Below, in pieces: positions 53,229 through 62,537 of a DNA stretch of 64,000 nt. The translations under genes and the position numbers were made by a program. Location of the stretch: positions 62,001 to 126,000 of the forward strand of contig NZ_JBBUTI010000006.1 in NCBI RefSeq assembly GCF_038066635.1, written 5' to 3'. The DNA is from Ideonella margarita (GTDB lineage: Bacteria > Pseudomonadota > Gammaproteobacteria > Burkholderiales > Burkholderiaceae_C). Under the pieces are notes generated by a model. That model ran no database searches. It had not been told where the DNA came from and saw only the letters and a list, made by a program, of their open reading frames with translations. How positions within the stretch are numbered: the first letter of the stretch is position 1; each line of letters begins with the position of its first letter.

Positions 53229-53810
53229 GTGAAAAGACGCGACTTCGCCCTGCGCACCCTGCCCGCCCTGACCGCCTTCGGCCTGGTGGCCTGCGGCCAG
53301 CCCAGCGCCGAAGCAGCCGGCAACGGCAACGGCGGCCTGACCAGCAAGGCGGTCTACGACCTGGCAGCCACCGGCAACGGCTTCACGACCGGCCCGGTGA
53401 TGGCAGCCAACACGATGTACGTGTTCTTCGACACCACCTGCCCGCACTGCGCGCACCTGTGGGCCTCGGCCAAGCCGCTGCAGGGCAAGCTGAAGATCGT
53501 CTGGATGCCGGTGGCTTACCTGCGTCCGCAGTCGCTGACGCAGGGTGCGGCCATCCTGAGTGCGGCCAACCCGGCCGCGGCGATGGAAGAGAACGAATCG
53601 CTGCTGCTGGCGCGCAAGGGCGGCATCAGCGTGCCGGGCGATCTGCCCGAAGCGGCCCTGGCCAAGGTCAAGGCGAACACCGAGATCCTGCGCAAGCTGC
53701 AGGCCGAGTCGGTGCCGCTGATCGTCTTCCGCAATGGCAAGTCGGGCGTGTTCGGCAAGACCGAAGGTGCGCTCGAAACCGGCCAGCTGGCCGAGATGAC
53801 CGGCGTCTGA
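53229..53810 (+). CDS. DsbC/DsbG-like thiol oxidoreductase, predicted lipoprotein
   Basis: A 193-residue exported thioredoxin-fold protein starting at GTG after CAAGGAA. The N-terminus VKRRDFALRTLPAL has a twin-arginine pattern, and the following LVACGQ fits a lipobox. The active site is VFFDTTCPHCAHLWASAK (CPHC) with the cis-Pro region ESVPLIVFRNGKSGVFG. It lacks the N-terminal dimerisation domain of DsbC. It should act on periplasmic disulfides. Its stop abuts, with no spacing, the convergent mnmA stop. Confidence 0.85.
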   Translation: MKRRDFALRTLPALTAFGLVACGQPSAEAAGNGNGGLTSKAVYDLAATGNGFTTGPVMAANTMYVFFDTTCPHCAHLWASAKPLQGKLKIVWMPVAYLRPQSLTQGAAILSAANPAAAMEENESLLLARKGGISVPGDLPEAALAKVKANTEILRKLQAESVPLIVFRNGKSGVFGKTEGALETGQLAEMTGV

Positions 53811-54914
53811 TCAGCCGGCGGCGCTGATCACGCCGCCGCCCAGGCACACCTCGCCGTCGTACAGCACGGCCGACTGGCCCGGCGTGACGGCCCACTGCAG
53901 CTCCGAGAAATCGAGCCGCATCGCATCACCCGCACCCGGCGCCAGCGTGCAGGCCGCATCGGCCTGGCGATAACGCGACTTGGCACCCAGCGCGCCCGGC
54001 GCATGGGCCTCACCGGCCACCCAGCTGGTGTCTGCGGCTTCCAGCCAGCGGTATTGCAGCCAGGGGTGATCATGGCCCTGCACCACGACCAGCGTGTTGC
54101 GGTCGAGGTCTTTGCGCGCCACGTACCAGGGCAGGTGTTCGGCACCGCCGCGCACGCCCTTCTTGTCTTTCACGCCGCCAATGCCCAGGCCCTGGCGCTG
54201 GCCCAGGGTGTAGAAGCTCAGGCCGACGTGCTCGCCCACCTTGCGGCCGCGGTCATCCACCACCGGGCCGGGAGCGTGGCTCAGGTAGCGGTTGAGGAAT
54301 TCGCGGAACGGGCGCTCGCCGATGAAGCAGATGCCGGTGGAGTCCTTCTTGCGCGCGTTCGGCAGGCCGATCTCCTCGGCCAGGCGGCGCACTTCCGTCT
54401 TGGGCAGCTCACCCACCGGGAACAGCGTCTTCGACAGCTGCGCCTGGTTGAGGCGATGCAGGAAGTAGCTCTGGTCCTTCAGCGGGTCCAGGCCCTTGAG
54501 CAGCTCGAAACGGCCATCGCGCTCACGCACCCGGGTGTAGTGGCCGGTGGCGATCTTCTCTGCGCCCAGCCGCATGGCGTGGTCGAGGAAGGCCTTGAAC
54601 TTGATCTCGGCGTTGCACAGCACGTCGGGGTTGGGCGTGCGGCCGGCCTGGTACTCACGCAGGAACTCGGCAAAGACGCGGTCCTTGTAGTCGGCCGCGA
54701 AATTGACGTGCTCGATCTCGATGCCCAGCACATCGGCCACGGCAGCGGCATCGACGAAGTCGATGTTCGACGAGCAGTACTCGCTGTCGTCATCGTCTTC
54801 CCAGTTCTTCATGAAGATGCCGACCACCTCGTGGCCCTGCTGCTTGAGCAGCCACGCCGACACCGCGGAGTCCACGCCCCCGCTCAAACCCACCACCACA
54901 CGCTGCTTCAACAT
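53811..54914 (-). CDS. mnmA: tRNA-specific 2-thiouridylase MnmA
   Basis: A 367-residue enzyme with the PP-loop VVVGLSGGVDSAVSAWLLK and IFMKNWEDDDDSEYCSSNID. The catalytic cysteines are in NPDVLCNAEIKF and DSTGICFIGERPF. FYTLGQRQGLGIGG and a C-terminal barrel end in AVLYDGEVCLGGGVI. It makes s2U34 in Lys, Glu and Gln tRNAs with sulfur relayed from cysteine. The neighbouring nudJ gene is the usual partner. Confidence 0.96.
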   Translation of the reverse strand: MLKQRVVVGLSGGVDSAVSAWLLKQQGHEVVGIFMKNWEDDDDSEYCSSNIDFVDAAAVADVLGIEIEHVNFAADYKDRVFAEFLREYQAGRTPNPDVLCNAEIKFKAFLDHAMRLGAEKIATGHYTRVRERDGRFELLKGLDPLKDQSYFLHRLNQAQLSKTLFPVGELPKTEVRRLAEEIGLPNARKKDSTGICFIGERPFREFLNRYLSHAPGPVVDDRGRKVGEHVGLSFYTLGQRQGLGIGGVKDKKGVRGGAEHLPWYVARKDLDRNTLVVVQGHDHPWLQYRWLEAADTSWVAGEAHAPGALGAKSRYRQADAACTLAPGAGDAMRLDFSELQWAVTPGQSAVLYDGEVCLGGGVISAAG

Positions 54915-55046
54915 CGCGCAATTTTAGGCGCTGGGGCCGAGCCCGTGCCGGCGCAAGGCCGGGATCAGGCAGCGACGCGATCGGGCCGCCGACGCCACAT
55001 CTGATGAATGGGCATTCCGGATTGTAAAAAGCACGAACGTGCGTGC

Positions 55047-55535
55047 CTATTTTTGCAGCAGCGCCACGCTAGGGTGCGTACTCAAAACCTCCAGCGGGAA
55101 GCGCTGTCCGGCGGCATGTTCTTTGACACACTGCAACACCAGCGGGCTGCGGTGGCGGGCGGTGCTGGAGCGCACCTCATCCAGACTCATCCACAGCGTG
55201 CGAACCACCGGCGTGTCGAGCACACGGCCGGCAATTTCCTCGCCCACCGCACCGCAGAAAGCGAAGCGCAGGTAGGTGATGTCCTCAGCAGTCTGGTGCC
55301 GTTCCAGCCGGGCCAGGTGGATGCCCGTCAGCGCCTCTGGCACGAAGGGGCGGGCGGTCTCTTCCAGGGTCTCGCGCACCACCGCCTGCAGCAGCGATTC
55401 GCCCGGGTCCAGATGGCCCGCCGGGTTGTTCAAGCGCAGCCCTTCCGGGGTCATTTCCTCGACCAGCAGGTAGCGGCCATCACGCTCGATGACGGCGGCC
55501 ACGGTGACGCTGGGTTTCCATCGTTCTTGTGCCAT
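55047..55535 (-). CDS. nudJ: NUDIX hydrolase, probable NudJ phosphatase
   Basis: A 162-residue protein with a complete Nudix box GHLDPGESLLQAVVRETLEETA (Gx5Ex7RExxEEx) and NudJ-like flanks VAAVIERDGRYLLVEE and RLNNPAGHL. In E. coli, NudJ removes phosphate from thiamine pyrophosphate intermediates and nucleoside phosphates and lies next to mnmA, as here. A 132-bp gap separates it from mnmA, which is on the same strand downstream. Confidence 0.87.
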   Translation of the reverse strand: MAQERWKPSVTVAAVIERDGRYLLVEEMTPEGLRLNNPAGHLDPGESLLQAVVRETLEETARPFVPEALTGIHLARLERHQTAEDITYLRFAFCGAVGEEIAGRVLDTPVVRTLWMSLDEVRSSTARHRSPLVLQCVKEHAAGQRFPLEVLSTHPSVALLQK

Positions 55536-55738
55536 GGGCGGATGGTAACGACGCGTGAAGTGCGTCGTTTTTGTATTGCAGGACAGGCTCGTCTACACCG
55601 GCTTTCCGACACCTGGCTGACAAGGCCCTGCTGCGCACCTTCTGCGGTTAAGCTTTGCTGCAAAGCAAGCAGGGCGCACGACCGCCACGGCCGCCGCTCG
55701 AGTGCAGACAGACACAAGGCGTTGGAGAGGAGATCCAC

Positions 55739-56869
55739 ATGTTGATAGGCGTTCCGCTGGAAACAGCGGCCGGAGAAACACGCGTCGCAGTCACTCCGGA
55801 GACTGCGAAGAAATACGTGGCGCAAGGCCACACGGTGCTGGTACAGACCGGTGCCGGCGTCGCAGCCAGCATCACCGACGCGGCCTTTGAAGCCGCCGGT
55901 GCCCGCATCGTCGACCGGGCCGAAGCCCTGGGCGCCGAGCTGGTGCTGAAGGTGCAGCGGCCCAGTGCGGAGGAGCTTGCGCTGATGAAACCGGGCACCG
56001 CGCTGGTGGGCATGCTGAACCCGTTCGACAAGCCGGGCCTGACGGCCATGGCCGCGGCCGGCCTGACCAGCTTTGCCCTCGAAGCCGCGCCGCGCACCAC
56101 CCGCGCCCAGAGCATGGACGTGCTGAGCTCGCAGGCCAACATCGCCGGCTACAAGGCCGTGATCATGGCGGCCGACCGCTACCAGAAGTTCTTCCCCATG
56201 TTGATGACCGCTGCCGGCACCGTGAAGGCGGCCCGCGTGGTCATCCTCGGCGTGGGCGTGGCGGGCCTGCAGGCCATCGCCACGGCCAAGCGCCTGGGTG
56301 CCGTCATCGAGGCGTCGGATGTGCGCCCCTCGGTGAAGGAGCAGGTCGAGTCGCTGGGCGCCAAGTTCATCGACGTGGCCTTCGAGACCGCCGAGGAAAA
56401 GGAAGCGGCGGAAGGCGTGGGCGGTTATGCCCGCCCGATGCCGGCCTCGTGGCTGGAGCGCCAGAAGATCGAGGTGGCCAAGCGCGTGGCCGCGGCCGAC
56501 GTGGTCATTTCCACGGCGCTGATTCCCGGCCGCGCAGCGCCGGTGCTGATCACCGAAGAGATGGTCAAGGCCATGAAGCCCGGCTCGGTGATCATCGACA
56601 TCGCCGCCGGCAAGGGCCCGGCCGGCCACGACGGCAACTGCCCGCTGACTGAAGCGGGCCGCACCGTGACGAAGCACGGCGTGCACATCGTCGGCGAGAC
56701 CAACCTGCCCGGCCTGGTGGCTGCAGACGCGTCGGCGCTGTATGCCCGCAACGTGCTGGATTTCCTGAAGCTGGTGCTGCCCAAGGACGGCGGTTTCCAG
56801 GTGCCGATGGACGATGACATCGTCGCAGCCTGCCTCATGACGCAGGCCGGTGACGTGAAGAAGGCGTGA
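55739..56869 (+). CDS. pntAA: NAD(P) transhydrogenase alpha subunit, NAD-binding part
   Basis: A 376-residue soluble domain (dI) with MLIGVPLETAAGETRVAVTPETAKKY, the RQD-like region QSMDVLSSQANIAGYKAV, the dinucleotide motif VVILGVGVAGLQAIATAKRLGA and DIAAGKGPAGHDGNCPLT. It binds NAD(H). The alpha polypeptide is split from its membrane part, encoded by the next gene. A strong GGAGAGGAG site precedes the ATG. Confidence 0.95.
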   Translation: MLIGVPLETAAGETRVAVTPETAKKYVAQGHTVLVQTGAGVAASITDAAFEAAGARIVDRAEALGAELVLKVQRPSAEELALMKPGTALVGMLNPFDKPGLTAMAAAGLTSFALEAAPRTTRAQSMDVLSSQANIAGYKAVIMAADRYQKFFPMLMTAAGTVKAARVVILGVGVAGLQAIATAKRLGAVIEASDVRPSVKEQVESLGAKFIDVAFETAEEKEAAEGVGGYARPMPASWLERQKIEVAKRVAAADVVISTALIPGRAAPVLITEEMVKAMKPGSVIIDIAAGKGPAGHDGNCPLTEAGRTVTKHGVHIVGETNLPGLVAADASALYARNVLDFLKLVLPKDGGFQVPMDDDIVAACLMTQAGDVKKA

Positions 56870-56874
56870 ACACC

Positions 56875-57198
56875 ATGGACCTCATTTCCCCCACCATCAC
56901 CAACCTGATCATCTTCGTGCTGGCCATCTATGTCGGCTACCACGTGGTCTGGACCGTGACGCCCGCGCTGCACACGCCGCTGATGGCCGTCACCAATGCC
57001 GTGTCGGCCATCGTCATCGTCGGCGCCATGCTGGCGGCGGCGCTCACCGTCACGCCCACGGGCAAGGTCTTCGGCGTGCTCGCCGTGGCACTGGCCGCCG
57101 TCAATGTGTTTGGCGGCTTCCTCGTCACCCGACGGATGCTCGAGATGTTCAGGAAGAAAGACAAGAAGCCCGCAGCAGACAAGGGAGCATCGGCATGA
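56875..57198 (+). CDS. pntAB: NAD(P) transhydrogenase alpha subunit, membrane part
   Basis: A 107-residue protein with three to four membrane helices: ITNLIIFVLAIYVGYHVVW, NAVSAIVIVGAMLAAALTV, FGVLAVALAAVNVFGGFLVTRRMLEMF. It forms part of the proton channel dII with PntB. An in-frame GTG at 56866 overlaps the previous stop; I prefer the ATG at 56875. The stop overlaps the pntB start by ATGA. Confidence 0.93.
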   Translation: MDLISPTITNLIIFVLAIYVGYHVVWTVTPALHTPLMAVTNAVSAIVIVGAMLAAALTVTPTGKVFGVLAVALAAVNVFGGFLVTRRMLEMFRKKDKKPAADKGASA

Positions 57199-58631
57199 GC
57201 ATGAACCTCGTCACGCTGCTGTACCTGATCGCCAGCGTCTGCTTCATCCAGGCCTTGAAGGGCCTGTCGCACCCGACCACCTCGATCCGCGGCAACCTGT
57301 TCGGCATGATCGGCATGACGATCGCCGTGCTGACCACCGCGGCGCTCATCCAGCGCCAGGCCGTCGCGCTTGACGTCGGCTTCGGCGAAGGCCTGGCCTG
57401 GGTGCTGGGCGCACTGGTCGTGGGCGGCGCCGCCGGTGCCACCATGGCCCGCCGGGTTGAAATGACCAAGATGCCAGAGCTGGTCGCCTTCATGCACAGC
57501 ATGATCGGCCTGGCGGCGGTGTTCATCGCGGCCGCGGCCGTGGCTGAACCCTGGGCCTTCGCCATCACCACCAAGGGCGGCGCCATTCCGGGCGGCAACC
57601 GGGTCGAACTGGCACTGGGCGCCTTCATCGGTGCGGTCACGTTCAGCGGCTCGGTCATCGCCTTCGGCAAGCTGAGCGGCAAGTACAAGTTCCGCCTGTT
57701 CCAGGGCGCACCGGTCACCTTCACCGGCCAGCACAAGCTCAACGCCGCCCTGGCGCTGGCATCGCTGTTTTTCCTGTTCGGTTTCTGGCACTCGGAAAGC
57801 GCGCTCGACTTCGGGCTGATCTGCGCCCTGGGCTTCGTGATGGGCGTGCTCATCATCATCCCGATCGGCGGCGCCGACATGCCGGTCGTGGTGTCGATGC
57901 TGAACAGCTACTCGGGCTGGGCAGCGGCCGGCATCGGCTTCTCGCTGAACAACTCGATGCTGATCATTGCCGGCTCGCTGGTGGGCAGCTCGGGGGCCAT
58001 CCTGAGCTACATCATGTGCAAGGCCATGAACCGCTCGTTCTTCAGCGTGATCCTGGGTGGCTTCGGCGGTGACGCCACGGCCGCCACCGGCAGCGCGCAA
58101 CCGCAACGCAGCGTGAAGAGCGGCAGTGCAGACGACGCCGCCTTCATCCTGGGCAACGCCGAGACCGTGGTGATCGTGCCCGGCTACGGCCTGGCCGTGG
58201 CCCGCGCGCAGCACGCGGTGAAGGAGCTGGCCGAGAAGCTGACCCACAAGGGCATCACGGTGAAGTACGCCATCCACCCGGTGGCCGGCCGCATGCCCGG
58301 CCACATGAACGTGCTGCTGGCCGAGGCCGAAGTGCCGTATGACCAGGTCTTCGAAATGGAAGACATCAACGGTGAGTTCGGCCAGGCCGATGTGGCCATC
58401 ATCCTGGGCGCGAATGACGTGGTGAACCCGGCCGCGATGACCAAGGGCAGCCCGATCTACGGCATGCCCATCCTCGAGGCCTACAAGGCCAAGACGGTGA
58501 TCGTGAACAAGCGCTCGATGGCCGCCGGTTATGCCGGCCTCGACAACGAGCTGTTCTACATGGACAAGACCATGATGGTCTTCGGCGACGCCAAGAAGGT
58601 GGTCGAGGACATGGTCAAGGCCATCGAATAA
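57195..58631 (+). CDS. pntB: NAD(P) transhydrogenase beta subunit
   Basis: A 478-residue protein with about nine helices, then the NADP-binding dIII domain: VVIVPGYGLAVARAQHAVKELAEKL, HPVAGRMPGHMNVLLAEAEVPYD and GANDVVNPAAM. The complex uses the proton gradient to make NADPH from NADH. A terminator follows at 58652. Confidence 0.96.
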   Translation: MSMNLVTLLYLIASVCFIQALKGLSHPTTSIRGNLFGMIGMTIAVLTTAALIQRQAVALDVGFGEGLAWVLGALVVGGAAGATMARRVEMTKMPELVAFMHSMIGLAAVFIAAAAVAEPWAFAITTKGGAIPGGNRVELALGAFIGAVTFSGSVIAFGKLSGKYKFRLFQGAPVTFTGQHKLNAALALASLFFLFGFWHSESALDFGLICALGFVMGVLIIIPIGGADMPVVVSMLNSYSGWAAAGIGFSLNNSMLIIAGSLVGSSGAILSYIMCKAMNRSFFSVILGGFGGDATAATGSAQPQRSVKSGSADDAAFILGNAETVVIVPGYGLAVARAQHAVKELAEKLTHKGITVKYAIHPVAGRMPGHMNVLLAEAEVPYDQVFEMEDINGEFGQADVAIILGANDVVNPAAMTKGSPIYGMPILEAYKAKTVIVNKRSMAAGYAGLDNELFYMDKTMMVFGDAKKVVEDMVKAIE

Positions 58632-58651
58632 GCGGGGCTTCGCGTCCTGCC

Positions 58652-58676
58652 GGCCGGGCTGCTGCCCGGCCTTTTT
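58652..58676 (+). terminator. Rho-independent terminator after pntB
   Basis: GGCCGGGC-TGCT-GCCCGGCC is a perfect 8-bp stem followed by CTTTTT-like U-run sequence, 20 bp after the pntB stop. Confidence 0.9.
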
Positions 58677-58797
58677 GCGTCTGTCGGCCGGGCAGCGTGG
58701 CACCTGGGGAGCAGCCTCCAATGAGCGCTATCGAATCCCCTGATGACCGCCCCCGGACTGACAGCGAGAATGCACTGTCGTTGACGGAGTTACACGG

Positions 58798-60480
58798 ATG
58801 GAAAAGACCTGGCTGAAGCAATACCCGGAGGGCGTGCCCGCTGAAGTGAAGACCGACGTCTTCCCTTCACTCGTGGCCCTGCTGGAAGAGAGCTTCCGCA
58901 AATTCGCCCGCCTGCCGGCCTACAAGTTCATGGGCAAGGCGTTCAGCTTCGAGCAGATCGATGACCTGTCGCGCGCGTTCGCGGCCCACCTGCAGTCGGC
59001 AGGCCTGGTGCGTGGCGACCGTGTGGCGGTGATGCTGCCCAACGTGCCGCAGTACCCGGTGGTGGTGGGCGGCATCCTGCGCGCCGGCCTGGTGGTGGTG
59101 AACGTCAACCCGCTCTACACCCCGCGCGAGCTGGAACACCAGCTCAAGGATTCGGGCGCCAAGGCGCTGATCGTGCTGGAGAATTTCGCCAGCACCTTCC
59201 AGCAGGTGCAGGACCAGGTGCCGACCAAGCACGTGGTGGTGGCCGCCATGGGCGACATGCTCGGCCTGATCAAGGGCACGCTGGTGAACCACGTCGTGCG
59301 CAAGGTCAAGAAGCTGGTGCCGGCCTTCGAGCTGCCGGGCAGCGTGCGCTTCAATGACGCACTCTCCAGCGGCCGCGGCAAGACCTTCACCGCAGCGCAA
59401 GTCGGCCCCGACGACATCGCCGTGCTGCAGTACACCGGCGGCACCACCGGCGTCAGCAAGGGCGCCGTGCTGCTGCACCGCAACCTCGTGGCCAACGTGC
59501 TGCAGTCCGAAGCCTGGTACCAGCCGGCGCTTAAGAAAATCCCGGCCGGCGAGCAGATCACCACCATCTGCGCGCTGCCGATCTATCACATCTTCGGCTT
59601 CAACACGAACATGATGCTGGGCCTGCGCATGGGCGGCTGCAACATCCTGATCGCGAACCCGCGTGACCTGCCTGCGGTGCTGAAAGAGCTCTCGAAAGAG
59701 CGCTTCCACAGCTTCCCGGCCGTCAACACCTTGTTCAATGCCCTGGCCAACCACGCTGACTTCGACAAGGTGGACTGGAGCCACCTGAAGATCTCGGTGG
59801 GCGGCGGCATGGCCGTGCAGCAAGCCACGGCACGCCTGTGGCTCGAAAAGACCGGCTGCCCGATCTGCGAAGGTTACGGCCTGTCGGAAACCTCGCCGGT
59901 GGCTTCGTGCAACCGCGTGGATACCACCGCCTACACCGGCACCATCGGCCTGCCCGTCTCGAATACCGAGCTGAAGTTGCTGGACGACGACGGCAACGAA
60001 GTGCCGCTGGGCACGGCGGGTGAAATCGCCATCCGCGGCCCGCAGGTGATGGCCGGCTACTGGCAGCGCCCTGACGAAACCGCCAAGGTGATGACCGCCG
60101 ACGGCTTCTTCCGCTCGGGCGACGTGGGCGTGATGGACGAACGCGGCTACTTCCGCATCGTCGACCGCAAGAAGGACATGATCCTGGTGTCCGGCTTCAA
60201 CGTCTATCCGAACGAGGTCGAAGACGTCATCACGCAGCTGCCGGGCGTGATGGAGTGCGCCGCCGTGGGCGTGGCCGACGACAAGGCCGGCGAGGCGGTG
60301 AAGGTCGTCATCGTCAAGAAAGACCCGGCGCTGACCGAAGCGGACGTGCGTGCCTGGTGCGAAACCAACCTCACCGGTTACAAACGGCCACGTGTGGTTG
60401 AGTTCCGGGCTGACCTGCCGAAGACGCCGGTAGGTAAAGTGCTGCGACGCGAGTTGCGGGACAAGCCCGCAGCGCACTGA
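58798..60480 (+). CDS. fadD: Long-chain fatty-acid--CoA ligase
   Basis: A 560-residue AMP-forming ligase. The P-loop motif is LQYTGGTTGVSKGAVLLHRN. The gate/core motifs are ICEGYGLSETSPVASCN and FRSGDVGVMDERGYFRIVDRKKDMILVSGFNVYPNEVEDV. The C-terminal lysine is in KTPVGKVLRRELR. It activates fatty acids to acyl-CoA at the membrane for beta-oxidation or lipid remodelling. It stands alone between two terminators. Confidence 0.94.
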   Translation: MEKTWLKQYPEGVPAEVKTDVFPSLVALLEESFRKFARLPAYKFMGKAFSFEQIDDLSRAFAAHLQSAGLVRGDRVAVMLPNVPQYPVVVGGILRAGLVVVNVNPLYTPRELEHQLKDSGAKALIVLENFASTFQQVQDQVPTKHVVVAAMGDMLGLIKGTLVNHVVRKVKKLVPAFELPGSVRFNDALSSGRGKTFTAAQVGPDDIAVLQYTGGTTGVSKGAVLLHRNLVANVLQSEAWYQPALKKIPAGEQITTICALPIYHIFGFNTNMMLGLRMGGCNILIANPRDLPAVLKELSKERFHSFPAVNTLFNALANHADFDKVDWSHLKISVGGGMAVQQATARLWLEKTGCPICEGYGLSETSPVASCNRVDTTAYTGTIGLPVSNTELKLLDDDGNEVPLGTAGEIAIRGPQVMAGYWQRPDETAKVMTADGFFRSGDVGVMDERGYFRIVDRKKDMILVSGFNVYPNEVEDVITQLPGVMECAAVGVADDKAGEAVKVVIVKKDPALTEADVRAWCETNLTGYKRPRVVEFRADLPKTPVGKVLRRELRDKPAAH

Positions 60481-60490
60481 GGTTGCGGCA

Positions 60491-60555
60491 GCCAGGCCAC
60501 CCGGCCTGGCGTGCAGGCAACCATGAGGCCGGGCATCCCGGCCTGTTTGCTTTTT
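60491..60555 (+). terminator. Tandem hairpins after fadD
   Basis: First stem GCCAGGCC / GGCCTGGC at 60491-60510 with a 4-nt loop. Second stem AGGCCGGG / CCCGGCCT at 60526-60544 with a 3-nt loop, followed by GTTTGCTTTTT. The second has the T-run of a rho-independent terminator. Confidence 0.85.
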
Positions 60556-60568
60556 CAGCCCACGGATC

Positions 60569-61174
60569 ATGATGCAGTATCGATTGATCAAGACGGCCGC
60601 CGGACATGCGGAGATCCAGTCGCGCAGTCGGCCACTCTCCAGGTCCGTGCGCAACCTGTTGCTCGTCATCAACGACAGCCAGCCCGCGAGCTATTGGCTG
60701 GAGAAGGTGCAGGGCGTGACCGACGCCGACCTCCAGCACCTGCTGGATGAAGGGCTGCTCGGCAAGGCCACGGCCGGCTCGGCGCCAGCGCCGTCGCCTG
60801 CACCGTCGCCGTCCTCTTCGCCGGCTCAGGGGCAGGCGACGGCACCACGCCCCGCATCGTCTGCATCGCCCGCGCCGGCCACGCCACCGGCACCACCGGC
60901 GCCCCAGGCACTCGACCCCGAAGTCGCCAGCCTGATGGATGTGGTGCGGGCCACCAGCTACAGCGTGCTGTACGACACCCTCAACAGCCAGGGCAAGGCT
61001 GAGCTGGGTTTGGTCGGCGGCTTCCGCTTCGTGCTGGAGGTGGAGCGCTGCAACGGCCTGAGCGAGCTGATTCCGCTGGCCCAGCGTTTTCTGGTCCAGG
61101 TTCGCGAGGAACGCGGCTTGTCTGCGCTGCGGCGCTTCGAGCTGGCCCTGAACCTGGCTGCCAAGCCGGCTTGA
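60569..61174 (+). CDS. Two-domain protein of unknown function with Ala/Pro/Ser linker
   Basis: A 201-residue protein. The N-terminal part (YRLIKTAAGHAEIQSRSRPLSRSVRNLLLVINDSQPASYWL) looks like a small winged-helix-type domain. A linker of about 50 residues is almost only Ala, Pro and Ser. The C-terminal helical domain (VVRATSYSVLYDTLNSQGKAEL, LAQRFLVQVREERGLSALRRFELALNL) follows. No signal peptide or catalytic motif is seen. Two overlapping ATGs (60569 and 60572) are possible starts. It is followed by rsmE after 28 bp. Confidence 0.75.
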   Translation: MMQYRLIKTAAGHAEIQSRSRPLSRSVRNLLLVINDSQPASYWLEKVQGVTDADLQHLLDEGLLGKATAGSAPAPSPAPSPSSSPAQGQATAPRPASSASPAPATPPAPPAPQALDPEVASLMDVVRATSYSVLYDTLNSQGKAELGLVGGFRFVLEVERCNGLSELIPLAQRFLVQVREERGLSALRRFELALNLAAKPA

Positions 61175-61202
61175 GCACCCCGGATGAGGCAAACTGGCGA
61201 TC

Positions 61203-61940
61203 ATGCCTGTTCGCCTTTATCTGGATGCGCCGCTCACTGAAGGCGCGCTGCTGACCCTGCCCCCCGAGCCCTCACGCCATGTGCAGGTGCTGCGCATGCA
61301 ACCCGGTGACGACCTGTTGATCTTCAACGGGCACGACGACGGCGTGGAGTGGCTGGCTGAAGTCACCCGCATGGGCCGCCAGGACGTGGACGTGCGCATC
61401 GGCGCCAGCCAGACCTGCCACCGTGAACTGCCGCGTACCGTGGTGCTCGCCGTGGGCATGCCGGCCAACGAGCGCATGGACGCGCTGGTTGAAAAGGCCA
61501 CCGAGCTGGGCGCCCGCGGCATGCAACCGCTGCAGTGCGCGCGCAGCGTGCTCAAGCTCAGCGGTGAGCGGGCTGAAAAGCGCCGGGCGCATTGGCAGGG
61601 CGTGGCCGTGGCTGCGTCCGAGCAGAGCGGCCGCACCCGGGTGCCCCTGATCGAACCCATCCGCACGATCGACGCGTGGCTGGCCGCCCTGCCGGCGGAG
61701 CCCGCCCCCGGCGAGGTGCGCCATGTGCTGAGTTTTGCGCCTGATGCCGTCCAGGTGAAAGACCTGCCGGCCGATGCGCGGCACATCACCTTCCTGAGCG
61801 GCCCGGAAGGTGGCCTCGACCCGCGCGAGGAAGCGCTGGCGCGGCAACGCGGCTTCATTCCGCTGAGCCTCGGGCCACGCGTGTTGCGGGCCGATACCGC
61901 GCCGCTGGCGGCACTGACCCTGGTGGGCGCGCTGGGCTGA
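61203..61940 (+). CDS. rsmE: 16S rRNA (uracil-1498-N3)-methyltransferase RsmE
   Basis: A 245-residue SPOUT-fold methyltransferase: an N-terminal PUA-like part (RHVQVLRMQPGDDLLIFNGHDDGVEWLAEV) and a C-terminal trefoil-knot part (VEKATELGARGMQPLQCARSV, AVAASEQSGRTRVPLIEP, FLSGPEGGLDPREE, LSLGPRVLRADTAPLAAL). It methylates U1498 of 16S rRNA in the 30S subunit. Confidence 0.95.
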   Translation: MPVRLYLDAPLTEGALLTLPPEPSRHVQVLRMQPGDDLLIFNGHDDGVEWLAEVTRMGRQDVDVRIGASQTCHRELPRTVVLAVGMPANERMDALVEKATELGARGMQPLQCARSVLKLSGERAEKRRAHWQGVAVAASEQSGRTRVPLIEPIRTIDAWLAALPAEPAPGEVRHVLSFAPDAVQVKDLPADARHITFLSGPEGGLDPREEALARQRGFIPLSLGPRVLRADTAPLAALTLVGALG

Positions 61941-62108
61941 GCTGCTGCGCCTGACGCCCTGCGCGGCAGCGTCCGTCTGGCGCCACGGCGGCCCCCACAA
62001 AGTCTCAAGCCCAGCCAGGGCGACAAGGGGGGTGTCACACCAGTGCCCCTGCAGGGCGGCATGCTGCGGGCATCGCAACGCAACGCGCCGCTGGCGCAGG
62101 GGAAACAC

Positions 62109-62528
62109 ATGGGATTGCTCGATTCGATGGTCGGCATGCTGGGCCAGGCGGCCGGTGGCCAGAACGGTGGCCAGGGCGCATTGCTGCAAGTGGTGGCGGG
62201 CCTGCTGGACAACAACGCGCCCGGCGGCGGGCTGGCCGGTCTGGTGCAGCAGTTCCAGCAAGGTGGCCTGGGTGACGTGGTGAGCTCGTGGATTTCCACC
62301 GGCCAGAACCTGCCGATCAACCCGTCGCAGCTGCAATCGGTGCTCGAGCAGCATCCGCAGTGGGCCGGGCTGGCGCAACAGGCCGGCCTCGACAACGGCC
62401 AGCTCATGGGTCAGCTCAGCCAGATGCTGCCGCAGGTCATCGACCAGATGACCCCGAACGGCCAGCTGCCCGGCGGCAACGGCACGCCCGATCTCGGTGC
62501 CCTGCTGGGCGGCCTGCTCGGCCGTTGA
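62109..62528 (+). CDS. YidB-family (DUF937) protein
   Basis: A 139-residue Gly/Gln-rich protein, with the start at 62109 (MGLLDSMVGMLGQAAGGQ) giving the usual YidB N-terminus. QQGGLGDVVSSWISTGQNLPINPSQLQSVL is the conserved central motif. It ends LLGGLLGR. The function is unknown. It is followed by an unusual pair of overlapping dyads. Confidence 0.87.
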   Translation: MGLLDSMVGMLGQAAGGQNGGQGALLQVVAGLLDNNAPGGGLAGLVQQFQQGGLGDVVSSWISTGQNLPINPSQLQSVLEQHPQWAGLAQQAGLDNGQLMGQLSQMLPQVIDQMTPNGQLPGGNGTPDLGALLGGLLGR

Positions 62529-62537
62529 GGTGCATGC

